A stretch of DNA of 64,000 nt, taken from the NCBI GenBank assembly GCA_017435615.1, contig JAFSET010000016.1:58583-122582 (forward strand). Direction: 5' to 3'. The notes below the pieces were generated by a model, which saw only the letters and a list, made by a program, of their open reading frames with translations, was not told the DNA's origin and did no database searches. Positions 55,901 through 64,000 of the stretch are shown piece after piece (positions within the stretch are counted from its first letter, which is position 1; each line of letters opens with the position of its first letter). The translations under genes were made by a program, and so were the position numbers. Origin of the DNA: Oscillospiraceae bacterium. Lineage in GTDB: Bacteria; Bacillota; Clostridia; Oscillospirales; Oscillospiraceae.

Positions 55901-57658
55901 TCACATGTTTAGCCAAACAGATATTTTGTTATTTTCCTCAGTCCATCTTTTACCGCAGGACTGATAATCTGTCAGTAGCAGGATGCCGTTATCCGTCTGA
56001 CATTCTATGCGGACAAGCTCGCCCTTCTTCGGCTCAAGCACCTTGTATTCGAGCTTTTCAGAAACGCTGACCGGCAGCGCAATATCGGAACTGCTTTTCG
56101 CGCTGTCAACGGCTAACACAAGCTCCCCGTAGGTAAAAGCTATTTTATCATTGATTTGGTGTTTTTCCAAGATCCTCTGCCACTGGAATACGATCTTGTC
56201 ACCGGCCTTGTAATCCCCGGAAGCATCGTAGTATTCCGCGTCGGAAACAGTATTGCCGTTTACCAACATGGATTTGCACCAGCTCGGCTTTCTGATCTGA
56301 ATGTTCAGGCTGCAGTCCGCCTGAACCGTTATGACACAAGAATTCTGCATCGGACTCTGGTCTTCAAATTCCAGCAACACATCCTTGCCGCAGTTGTCCT
56401 TCACGGTAACCGTGCCGCTGAACTGCTGATTTACATAGACGGAGCTTTCATCACACACCACTGCCAGCAGCGGCATCAGCGATACGCCGCAGGCACCGAT
56501 GGCCACGCAGCAGCCGCCGTATTCGCCATTGGCGAAGGTCAAAAATCCGCCGATCCCCCGTCCACGGGTATTCATATAAAGAGGGGAATAGCTGTCAAAA
56601 GTCTTAGCAGGCAAATACTGACCGGATACCAGTTCTTTCAGCGGGCATTGCTCTGTATTCAAACTTCCGTACAAAGCGTTGTAGCCTGCCTGCTCGATCC
56701 GGTCGTAATACCTGGCATCCTCGGTCAGCAGGTACATTCTGGCCATAATGCGGATCCAGGTAACGGAAACGCAGGTCTCCTGCATAATTTGTTCCGAGTA
56801 TTCGGTTTGCTTCACCGCGGAATTATCAAAAAGCTCGTGGGTACAGCCGGCGCAGCCGATAATGGTAATATCGCTTTGGGCAACGGCATCCAAAAACCGC
56901 TGGGCCGCATCCAGATACTTTTGTTCCTTTGTGACCTCGTAATAGGCGATCAGGCCCTCGTAGAAGGACATCATCTCATAGGCCTTGGTAACCGGATACT
57001 CATAGGGCATCAAGCTGCCGTCCAGCGCCAGCTCGATCAGGTTGCAGTCGCTGCTGCCACCGGTGGAGATAATATACCGGGCGAAGTCTAAGTACTTTTC
57101 GCGGCCGGTCATTTTGTAAAGCTCCACGGTGGGCTCCAGAATTGTACAGGAATTCACAGCGCCCCACCACATGGAGGTGGTTGTGATCTCCGTCTTACCG
57201 GAACCGATGTTATCGGCAATATAGTCTAAATGCTTGCAGCAGGCCTCCAGGATTTTTTCCTTAAGCTGCTCATCCCGGCAGATCCGGTAATAATGCTGCA
57301 GACCGGTCAGCACATATTTTCGGCACCATATATCCCAGCCGCAGAATTCATGATCTGCGGTGTATGTAGAGATGCGGCCCAGCGCATCCTGGGTTTTGAT
57401 GATCTCTTCGGCTGCCCAGGTGAGAATATCATACAGGTCCTCATCGTGGGTATACATATAGGCATAGCAGGCGCCACGCATCTGCTTGCCAAAGTATTCA
57501 CCGCGCCATCTTTCATCTGCCGAATCCACACGGGTTGAAAAAACTTCTATATAAAGCTTCCACGTTTTCCGGTCCTTTAATTGATGGTCAATTACGAACC
57601 GAACGGCATCATCCATGATTCCTTTCGCCTGGATGGCGTTTTCTAAAAAACGCTTCAT
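55901..57658 (-). CDS. GH127-family protein (beta-L-arabinofuranosidase-like)
   Basis: 585 residues with no signal peptide. An (alpha/alpha)6 barrel (~1-410) is followed by beta-sandwich domains. The zinc-cysteine active site of GH127 enzymes is kept: Glu294 and Cys296 in ETCVSVTW and Cys383/Cys384 in GGCCVAIG, equivalent to the E-x-C and CC motifs of the Bifidobacterium enzyme HypBA1. Family members remove beta-L-arabinofuranose or related sugars; the exact sugar is not certain. As first gene of the importer operon it should work in the cytoplasm on the imported product. Its promoter region is conserved with that of the gene at 57828-63506. Confidence 0.88.
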   Translation of the reverse strand: MKRFLENAIQAKGIMDDAVRFVIDHQLKDRKTWKLYIEVFSTRVDSADERWRGEYFGKQMRGACYAYMYTHDEDLYDILTWAAEEIIKTQDALGRISTYTADHEFCGWDIWCRKYVLTGLQHYYRICRDEQLKEKILEACCKHLDYIADNIGSGKTEITTTSMWWGAVNSCTILEPTVELYKMTGREKYLDFARYIISTGGSSDCNLIELALDGSLMPYEYPVTKAYEMMSFYEGLIAYYEVTKEQKYLDAAQRFLDAVAQSDITIIGCAGCTHELFDNSAVKQTEYSEQIMQETCVSVTWIRIMARMYLLTEDARYYDRIEQAGYNALYGSLNTEQCPLKELVSGQYLPAKTFDSYSPLYMNTRGRGIGGFLTFANGEYGGCCVAIGACGVSLMPLLAVVCDESSVYVNQQFSGTVTVKDNCGKDVLLEFEDQSPMQNSCVITVQADCSLNIQIRKPSWCKSMLVNGNTVSDAEYYDASGDYKAGDKIVFQWQRILEKHQINDKIAFTYGELVLAVDSAKSSSDIALPVSVSEKLEYKVLEPKKGELVRIECQTDNGILLLTDYQSCGKRWTEENNKISVWLNM

Positions 57659-57704
57659 AGCAACACAAAACTCCTTTTGCTGTAATTACAATTTTACTTC
57701 TAAC

Positions 57705-57775
57705 ATTCTATCATATATGCCCTTCTTATGTATTGACTCAAAATCTTAATATCTTGTATAGAAATTTCAATTTAG
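57705..57775 (-). promoter_or_regulatory. Extended -10 promoter with conserved block, GH127 operon
   Basis: The minus strand has TGA-TAGAAT (TAGAAT at 57705-57710). An element TTGAAATT...ATACAAGATATTAAG (57745-57773) starts 34 nt upstream of the -10. The same element at the same distance precedes the gene starting at 63506. No proper -35 is seen. Confidence 0.7.
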
Positions 57776-57781
57776 TGTTCA

Positions 57782-57809
57782 AGAGGCTGCCGTTTTCACG
57801 GCAGCCTCT
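57782..57809 (-). terminator. Terminator of the 1892-residue surface protein gene
   Basis: A perfect 12-bp stem AGAGGCTGCCGT/ACGGCAGCCTCT with a 4-nt loop lies 18 nt past the stop codon at 57828. The T-run is short. Confidence 0.7.
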
Positions 57810-57827
57810 GCGTAAAATGTCAAGCGT

Positions 57828-60800
57828 TTAAAATGTGATTTTGTGACCGTCGTAGCAGAAGCCACCGGAAATGACGATCTTATTATCAGCAATGGCAATG
57901 GAGCCGCCGGTGTTGGAGCCGGGAATACCCGTGGTAACCGCAGCAGTGCTCAGGTCGATATCCTTTGCTCCAACGCCCTCCAGGCGCAGATCGGAGATCA
58001 CCACAGAGTGTCTGTCGTAGGTGCCGTCAGAAAGCTGGGTGTTCCACTCAGGTCCGCCGAAGATGGCAATGCTGAAGCCGGGAAGCTCTCCGTCAACCAG
58101 ATACTTCTGTGCATCCAGCTTGACAGTCGTTTTGGTGCCGGCTGTGATCTGAACCAAATCGGTATAAGCAGTATGCACACTATCCTGCTGAGCGTTGTTG
58201 CAGAAGCGAATTTCAACGGAACCGGTGGAGTTGCTCAGCGTCGTGAGCAGCATATCCATCACAATGTAGGTATTGGAATCCTCTTCACCGGACTCTGTTT
58301 CCGGCGTCAGGGAGATCTTGTGGCAATCGTAGCAGAAGCCATCCGAGATCACGATCGTTTCACCAAAAACTGCCTTGCCGTTGCCGTTGGCTACGGTATA
58401 GCCGGTGTTGACGGTGCCGCTGGTCATGGTGGACTTGCTCAGATCATAGACGGTGGTCTGCTGGCCTTCCAGGCGTACGCCGGAGATGGTGACCGTGTGT
58501 CTGTCATAGACACCATCGGAGATCTGCGTATTCCACTCAGGACCGCCAAAAATACCGATGCCAATGCCGTTCAGCTTACCGTCTGTCAGATACTTCTGCG
58601 CATCCAGCTTAACCGTCTGCTTCTGACCTGCCTGGAACAACACCTTGTCAGCGTAAGCTTCATGGGGGTTACCCGCAAAGTCATAGGCATAGAAGCGGAT
58701 CTCAATGTCCTTGGTCCAGTTGCCGCCCAGGGTGTCGATCTGCATATCCAGCACCACATAGGGATCGGTGGCCTCCGGTTCGGTAGTTTCCGGCTCGGTG
58801 GTTTCCGGCTCGGTAGTTTCCGGCTCGGTAGTTTCCGGCTCGGTGGTTTCCGGCTCGGTGGTTTCCGGCTCGGTGGTTTCCGGCTCGGTGGTTTCAGGCT
58901 CAGTGGTCTCCGGCTCACTGGGTTCTGTTTCCTCTGGCTCTGTTTTGGGGGTCAGAGAAATCTTGTGAGCGTCATAGCAGAAGCCGTTTGCGATCACAAT
59001 TTTGTCGTCAGCAACGGACGCCTCACCGGATCCGTTGGCATCGGTATAGCCGGTACCTTCATTCCCTCTGTACACGACAGCGTCGGTCAAGTCGATCTGT
59101 TTCTCCTGTCCGCCCTCCAGGCGCATACCGGAGATCGTCAGGGTATGTCTGTCCGGCGTGGTGCCATCAGGCAGCTTTGCGTCCCATGTGGGACCACCGA
59201 AGATGGCAACGCCGATACCGGTAAACGCACCGTCGACCAAATATCTGTTCAAATTCAGCTTGACCGTTTCCGGAGTGCCGGCCTTGATCACAATTTTGTC
59301 TTTGTAATAGTTATGGACCGTACCCTTATAGTCGTAGGGATAGAAACGGACTTCAATATCATCGGTCCAGTTGCCGCCCAGGGTGTCGATCTGCAGATCC
59401 ATACAAATATAGGTTCTGTTCTTTGCGTTTTGATTGTTCAGGGCAATCTTGTGACCGTCGTAACGGAAGCCGTTGGTGATCACGATCTTGCCGTCAACAA
59501 TGGACGCCTCACCGGAGCCGTTGGCCTCGATGTAGCCGGTGCCCTCTGTACCGCTGTTTACCGTGGCAGTGCGCAGATCAAGAAGCTGCTCATACTCGCC
59601 CTTCAGCCACACATTGGAGATGGTCAGGGTATGTCTGTCCGGTGTATTGCCGTCAGAGAGCTTTGCATCCCAGGTGGGTCCGCCAAAGACCGCAATTCCC
59701 AGTCCTTCCGGAATGACACCGTCCACCATATACTTTTCCGCGTTCAGCTTCACCTTGGTCTTCTTGCCTGCGTTCACCGTTATCCGGTCGGTGCAGCCTT
59801 CATGAATGTTGCCAACATAGTCGTGGGCATAGAAGCGGATCTCAACAGGCTCTGTGGACTCGCTCAGGGTGGTGATCAGCAGATCCATGCAGATATAAAC
59901 GCCTTCTCCTGTGGGGGTTTCCGGCTGCTTGATCTGGCCGGATGTGGTCTTTTGCTCATAAGCCTGCGCCTCTTTATAATAGCTGTAGGCTGCGGCCATC
60001 AGGCTCTTGGTGGTTTCATTGTCGCTGTTGTGATATGTACGGATAAAGTACCAGATCGGCGCGTATCCGACGCTAAGGGTGTCGGTACCATCGGTAACAC
60101 TGACCGTAATGACATCGTTCATATTCTGAGGATCGATGCCGGGTGTTTCAATGTAATACATGCCATCCTTTGCCACAGCCTCATATTCCGTGCCATCTAC
60201 GGTAAAGGTATAGCCGTCCACTGCGCCATCGACCCAGAAATAGAATCGCACTGCGGTCTGAGACAGGAAGCGGACAGAAACACCGTGGAAAATGACACCG
60301 CTGACCTGACCGTTTACATCCACCGTGGGACATTCTGTGTCCATAGCATTGGCAGGCGTGATCTCATATCCCTGATTGGCCAAATTGCTTGCATTGTAAT
60401 GAAAATACTTCTGCGCCCACGCGCCCATATTCAGCAGTTCCAGGCTCAGATCCTTGGTTTCCTGATCGTAGTCGCCCTCGATCAAAGCCACCAGATAGTC
60501 ACGAATACTGTAGCTCCTGCGGATCACGTCACCCACAATATTGTGCTTCAGGGTCAGATTGACACGCTCCGTCATCTGCGCGACTGCCATCTCTGCCTGC
60601 ATACGATACAAGCCGTCTTCCGTCCGGGTAAGCTCGCTGAGCTTAAAGTCGTCTGTAACATCGCTGTACGCCATCGTTCCGGAGATGGAGCTCACATAGC
60701 TTTCAGGCGCATTGCCCCACAGGTTCAGCGTCAGGTCAGAGCCCAGGGACATGGACTGGGAAATGTAACGGGCCTCCTCGGACTGGGCCGTTACTTCATA

Positions 60801-63506
60801 GGACGCAAAGGCATAGTTTCCGTCGCCGTCCACTGCCATATACCGAATCGTATAAACGCCGGCCTGGGTCGCCTCAAACTGCCCGTTGGTAACCGGCATT
60901 TTTACGCCCTCAGGATCAAACACATAGGAAGCGACCGTACAGTTGGTGGTGATATTATCCTGCACCTGCGTGCCGGCAACGGTAACCGTGTCGCCGATTT
61001 GCACAGCTTCTGTGTGCTCCAGCAAGGTAATGGTTGGGCCTTCGCCGTCTGTTGCGGTAATGGTATAGATATGGCGGCCTGTGTTGTTCTTGCCGTCCTT
61101 GGTGGTGTAGAGAACTGTGTATGTGCCCAGCTTTTCCATGGTAATGACAGTATCCTTGGAAGCATCCTGGGTTCCGTTGAGCACGATACCGTTGTCATCG
61201 GTTACCGCTGTGCCATCCGGGTCTGTCACTTTTAAGGTTACGGTAGCGATCGGGTCCAGTACATCGTATACAAACGCACCCTTCAGCTCCAGCTTTTCGC
61301 CTTTTTTGATACTTCCGGACAGCGCATTGGCAATGAACTGGGGTGCAACACTGTCTTTTGTGGCATAATTCAGTTTTTGACCGTTCAAGTTCTGTACCAC
61401 AAACTGGGAAGAACCGGTTACGCCTGACAACTCCACGGCAAACCGGGCAAGCGAGTCTGTGAAGCCTGTAAATTCACTGCCATCCAGGAAGGTTTTTACT
61501 TTAAACTCCTTACCGGTCTCCGGTACCACAATGCCTGTATCGGCGGAAAATGCCAGGGTGAACGTGCTGTCAAACCCAGAACTCAGCGTGATCGCGCCAC
61601 CGTCATTGACGGAAAAAGCAACGCCGTCAGCGGTTTTGTTGTAGGACAGCTTCACCTGTTTTCCGCTGAGAATATCGGTCAAATAGACAGAGATCTTGCT
61701 GTAGGCCTGTTGACTTCCCACCTGAAAACCGAAGCTCAACTGCTTGACCTGCACAAAATTTACAAAATCCAGTTTTGTATCCTTTTTGAAGGAATACGTG
61801 ATTTTTGCACTGGCAGAGCTGGCAGTGGCCGCGCCTGTGGGATCAACAAAGTACTTGCTCAGGCTCACCGTATTGAGTATGGTTTTTGTCTTCACGACCG
61901 TGGCGGTATAGGATTTCTCGCAGACTTTTCCGTCTACCGTTAACCGGTAGGTCACGGTGACAGCACCCTCATTTGCCGGCGTATACTTTCCATTGGCAAC
62001 CGCGGTTTCACTGCTGCCGTTTTCGGTAACATATACGTCCATAGCTGTCAGAACGCCTGTTCCGGAAGAAAAGTCATAGCCGTACAGCACAGGAAGCTGA
62101 TAGGCTGCGCCTACAATGAAGTAATCCTGCATTGGGACGGTGTCGTACACCTGCGGCTGAGCGGTGCGGTTTGCTGTTACCGTAAAGGTTTCCACAACAG
62201 TGGAAATATGGTCCTGAACCGTAACGGTGACTTCCCACTGCCCTTCTGTCATTGGGATAAAGGAATGGGTTTGATCGTCGATCTCCACCTGGTCACCGGT
62301 GGTAACATTTTTCGCCGTGATCTGATAGGATACCTTGCCGGAAGCACCTGTGCAGCTAACGCCGGAAAGCACCTGAACCGGTAGGCCGATATCCGTTTGC
62401 GTGATCACATCCTGGAGCGTCACCTTCAATCCGTCACTGAACACAGCTTCAACCGTGACAGAAGCTGTAGCCGTATTGCCGGAATGATCCTTGGCTGTAT
62501 ACTCGATGACGTATTTGCCGGATCTGGCAGGGGTGAATTTCCCATTCTCTACAGCCACCTGTTCAGAAGTACCGGAATTTTGATAATACACAGACGCAGT
62601 GGTTTCCACCTCACCGTCGCAGCCGTCAATGGCCGTTGCCGGGAAAACGGGATAGGGCTTTCCCACCAGCGCCATGGGAATGGCATTTGGCTCATAGCCG
62701 ATATTGACAAAAAGCTGCGGAGCGCTCTGATCCACATCCCGGAAGCTGCTGCTGCCATTGATGGCAGCAATGGTAAAATCACAGGTCGCAGACTGATAAT
62801 TGGAAGCAAAAACAGACAGCTTCACCTGTCCGGTGGTAAATCCGGTCCACAAATCTGTACCAAACAACTCCGGATCATCCAGATCCACCACAAGCTGCTT
62901 GGAATGGGTATAGGTTTCCCGGTCTGCGTAGATCGCCTTTTCTGCATAGTCGAAATACAGTGTCAGATTGCTATCTTCCGGGTTTTTCGGCAGACCAGCC
63001 ATAGAATAATCCACTGCCGCGCCGTAACCGAAAACATCATTTACATGCGGTTTCATATTGGCCGGATCGCCTGCATTTTCAATACCGATCTGAGGTTGGT
63101 CAGCAGCACCGGCCGTCACATAAATATGGCCGCTTGCCCATTCCTCAGCAAAGCTGTTCAGACTGATGGTAAAATAATTATCTTCGTCATGCAGATCCGT
63201 AAAGCGAAGCTTGACTCTGGTGGCATTGGGTATGCCAACCTCGGTAGGATCAAACTGCATATTCAGCAGTTGGACATTTTTGGTGGCAGTTGACAGATCC
63301 AGCACCTCATTGTAGGTGAAGGTATCTCCCTCTGCCAGGCAGACCTGAATTTTGCCGTCCTTGAGCACTGCCGAAGAATTGGCAGATTTTACCTGCAATA
63401 CAGCGTTGGAAGAGGCCGCCAATACGCCGATCCCAATGCAGCTCACAACCAATGTGATACAAAGCAAGACAAGCCACACCCGGCAAAAGACCTTATTTTT
63501 GTACAT
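57828..63506 (-). CDS. Large exported Ig/lectin-like surface protein with four tandem C-terminal repeats
   Basis: 1892 residues (GGATGAGAGG before ATG 63504-63506). Order: signal peptide (1-~31); a lectin-like domain (~33-260) shared with the protein at 49333-52314; a series of Ig/cadherin-like domains (~260-905); a diverged module C (~910-1190, with YSIRDYL and HYNASNLANQGYEITPANAM); and four ~165-residue repeats (~1200-1892). Each repeat has a FGGP(T/E)W segment and a DRHT(L/V)TIS segment, and a PETTE linker separates repeats two and three. No anchor motif is present at the C-terminus, which ends directly in repeat four. I do not recognise the repeats; a sugar-binding role is inferred from the company they keep. 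Confidence 0.82.
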   Translation of the reverse strand: MYKNKVFCRVWLVLLCITLVVSCIGIGVLAASSNAVLQVKSANSSAVLKDGKIQVCLAEGDTFTYNEVLDLSTATKNVQLLNMQFDPTEVGIPNATRVKLRFTDLHDEDNYFTISLNSFAEEWASGHIYVTAGAADQPQIGIENAGDPANMKPHVNDVFGYGAAVDYSMAGLPKNPEDSNLTLYFDYAEKAIYADRETYTHSKQLVVDLDDPELFGTDLWTGFTTGQVKLSVFASNYQSATCDFTIAAINGSSSFRDVDQSAPQLFVNIGYEPNAIPMALVGKPYPVFPATAIDGCDGEVETTASVYYQNSGTSEQVAVENGKFTPARSGKYVIEYTAKDHSGNTATASVTVEAVFSDGLKVTLQDVITQTDIGLPVQVLSGVSCTGASGKVSYQITAKNVTTGDQVEIDDQTHSFIPMTEGQWEVTVTVQDHISTVVETFTVTANRTAQPQVYDTVPMQDYFIVGAAYQLPVLYGYDFSSGTGVLTAMDVYVTENGSSETAVANGKYTPANEGAVTVTYRLTVDGKVCEKSYTATVVKTKTILNTVSLSKYFVDPTGAATASSASAKITYSFKKDTKLDFVNFVQVKQLSFGFQVGSQQAYSKISVYLTDILSGKQVKLSYNKTADGVAFSVNDGGAITLSSGFDSTFTLAFSADTGIVVPETGKEFKVKTFLDGSEFTGFTDSLARFAVELSGVTGSSQFVVQNLNGQKLNYATKDSVAPQFIANALSGSIKKGEKLELKGAFVYDVLDPIATVTLKVTDPDGTAVTDDNGIVLNGTQDASKDTVITMEKLGTYTVLYTTKDGKNNTGRHIYTITATDGEGPTITLLEHTEAVQIGDTVTVAGTQVQDNITTNCTVASYVFDPEGVKMPVTNGQFEATQAGVYTIRYMAVDGDGNYAFASYEVTAQSEEARYISQSMSLGSDLTLNLWGNAPESYVSSISGTMAYSDVTDDFKLSELTRTEDGLYRMQAEMAVAQMTERVNLTLKHNIVGDVIRRSYSIRDYLVALIEGDYDQETKDLSLELLNMGAWAQKYFHYNASNLANQGYEITPANAMDTECPTVDVNGQVSGVIFHGVSVRFLSQTAVRFYFWVDGAVDGYTFTVDGTEYEAVAKDGMYYIETPGIDPQNMNDVITVSVTDGTDTLSVGYAPIWYFIRTYHNSDNETTKSLMAAAYSYYKEAQAYEQKTTSGQIKQPETPTGEGVYICMDLLITTLSESTEPVEIRFYAHDYVGNIHEGCTDRITVNAGKKTKVKLNAEKYMVDGVIPEGLGIAVFGGPTWDAKLSDGNTPDRHTLTISNVWLKGEYEQLLDLRTATVNSGTEGTGYIEANGSGEASIVDGKIVITNGFRYDGHKIALNNQNAKNRTYICMDLQIDTLGGNWTDDIEVRFYPYDYKGTVHNYYKDKIVIKAGTPETVKLNLNRYLVDGAFTGIGVAIFGGPTWDAKLPDGTTPDRHTLTISGMRLEGGQEKQIDLTDAVVYRGNEGTGYTDANGSGEASVADDKIVIANGFCYDAHKISLTPKTEPEETEPSEPETTEPETTEPETTEPETTEPETTEPETTEPETTEPETTEPETTEPEATDPYVVLDMQIDTLGGNWTKDIEIRFYAYDFAGNPHEAYADKVLFQAGQKQTVKLDAQKYLTDGKLNGIGIGIFGGPEWNTQISDGVYDRHTVTISGVRLEGQQTTVYDLSKSTMTSGTVNTGYTVANGNGKAVFGETIVISDGFCYDCHKISLTPETESGEEDSNTYIVMDMLLTTLSNSTGSVEIRFCNNAQQDSVHTAYTDLVQITAGTKTTVKLDAQKYLVDGELPGFSIAIFGGPEWNTQLSDGTYDRHSVVISDLRLEGVGAKDIDLSTAAVTTGIPGSNTGGSIAIADNKIVISGGFCYDGHKITF
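57830..59900 (-). repeat. Four tandem ~165-residue repeats in the surface protein gene
   Basis: Repeat units at about 59900-59430, 59410-58940, 58760-58310 and 58270-57830 each encode an opening (I/V)xMD/LxITTL segment, then RFY/C, FGGPxWxxxLSDG, DRHT and a closing GFxYDxHKI segment. The PETTE array lies between the second and third. Confidence 0.8.
58766..58930 (-). repeat. 15-bp tandem repeat array encoding a PETTE linker (second copy)
   Basis: Nine PETTE units and an EATDP variant are encoded by 15-bp units nearly identical to those at 24607-24749. Two giant genes therefore share the same linker at DNA level, a possible site for recombination between them. Confidence 0.9.
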
Positions 63507-63596
63507 GTCCTCTCATCCTTTCTCCCGTAGAAATCTTGGTTCCCGGTTTTTTAGAGTCAACACTCTATCCTACCTTTTTACACTTTTACAAATAGC

Positions 63597-63666
63597 ATTA
63601 TATCATAAGCTTCGTAAATAAGCATTGAATTTTCTGCTTAATATTTTGTATGAGAATTTCAATATA
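63597..63666 (-). promoter_or_regulatory. Extended -10 promoter with conserved block, large surface protein
   Basis: The minus strand has TGA-TATAAT (TATAAT at 63597-63602) preceded at the same 34-nt distance by the element found before the GH127 operon (63637-63665; 24 of 29 bases alike). There is no consensus -35. Confidence 0.7.
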
Positions 63667-63926
63667 CGACGTCTGTCGGGAATCATACGCCAAATAAACC
63701 GATCAGCCCTTCCCTGCTCCTGCCTCCCTGCGCAAGACAATGCTGTCAACGCAAACAGCAAGACGACAGTTTTTAATTTATCGAGCTGTTTTAACTTTGC
63801 GAAAACTCACCGATTTGTCATTGTTATGAAAGGGGCAAAGGCTCCCCTTGTAGGGGAGCTCAGTCTGTCAAAAAACTTCCAATAAGCCCCCGTTTCTGGT
63901 ATAATAAAGGAAACGGGGGTGTTGTT
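63667..63926. other. Gene-free stretch with intergenic repeat fragment and transposase promoter region
   Basis: No gene is seen. At 63840-63860 is a short palindrome GGCTCCCC-TTGT-AGGGGAGCT of a kind I recall as a dispersed intergenic repeat in Firmicutes genomes. At 63896-63919 a 10-bp inverted repeat CCCCCGTTTC/GAAACGGGGG encloses a TATAAT on the plus strand, just before the transposase start. Confidence 0.45.
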
Positions 63927-64000
63927 ATGGAACAATGGAGAAAAGATGCAAGAAGCGAAGCAATCATTGTGGATTTGGAAGCCTTAGTGCCTCAAGATCA
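63927..64000 (+). CDS. Probable transposase, N-terminal fragment (cut by window edge)
   Basis: The only plus-strand gene. ATG 63927-63929 opens a frame of 24 codons running off the window, with a DLEALVPQDH segment. That segment is characteristic of the N-terminus of IS1182-type DDE transposases (usually D-LVP-DHLLR). The call rests on this short match and on the flanking palindromes. If right, an insertion sequence borders the glycan region. Confidence 0.55.
   Translation, partial: MEQWRKDARSEAIIVDLEALVPQD

Noticed and set aside
63625-63885. 86-codon plus-strand frame near the right edge
   Set aside because: It overlaps the conserved minus-strand promoter element of the gene starting at 63506. 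It has no ribosome binding site and no recognisable protein features.

Overview
The window looks like a chromosomal segment of a Gram-positive, gut-type member of the Clostridia (probably Oscillospirales/Ruminococcaceae-like). The reasons are strong AGGAGG ribosome binding sites, Clostridia-type lipoprotein signal peptides, CUT1 sugar importers without their own ATPase, a YesM/YesN-type two-component system, multi-kilobase surface proteins with PETTE linkers, and moderate GC. It is a dense polysaccharide-utilisation region. All 26 recognised genes except the last fragment lie on the minus strand. I see no rRNA, tRNA, CRISPR array or phage gene.

Layout by position; the direction of transcription is right to left. 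1-840: an SGNH esterase cut by the window edge, with its own good promoter. 1084-18263: a tightly packed operon of eleven genes with many 4-nt stop/start overlaps. In transcription order these are a membrane-anchored PPIase-like protein, a beta-helix/CBM9 surface protein, a sensor kinase, an AraC-type response regulator, two permeases, a binding lipoprotein, an Asp-box propeller, a membrane-anchored CBM protein, a DUF4091 protein and a GH94-like phosphorylase. 18444-39740: three giant exported proteins of 1938 to 2523 residues, built from a shared kit of carbohydrate-binding-like modules plus a beta-helix, metallophosphoesterase and sialate-esterase-like domains. 40085-47336: a GH2 beta-mannosidase with its own promoter, then an uncharacterised six-hairpin glycosidase-like protein, xylose isomerase and xylulokinase. 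47424-57658: a second importer operon with a GH127-like enzyme, binding protein, two permeases, an Ig-type surface protein and a DUF4838 lipoprotein. 57828-63506: a 1892-residue Ig/lectin-like surface protein. The right edge holds an intergenic repeat and the first 24 codons of a probable transposase on the plus strand.

Working model (inference): giant secreted or membrane-anchored lectin-like proteins collect and partly process a decorated plant or host glycan. Two ABC importers, which must borrow an ATPase encoded elsewhere, bring in oligosaccharides. Cytoplasmic GH94, GH2, GH127, DUF4091 and six-hairpin enzymes cut them, and XylA/XylB feed pentose to the pentose phosphate pathway. The kinase/regulator pair inside the first operon is the only regulator in the window.

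The most notable signals not explained by annotation are: (a) a roughly 70-bp promoter block almost identical in front of two giant genes; (b) a second conserved promoter block in front of the GH127 operon and the 1892-residue gene, all four with an extended -10 and poor -35; (c) a 19/20 inverted repeat bracketing the putative promoter region of the eleven-gene operon; (d) cassette-like sharing of phosphoesterase, beta-helix and unnamed modules among the giant proteins.
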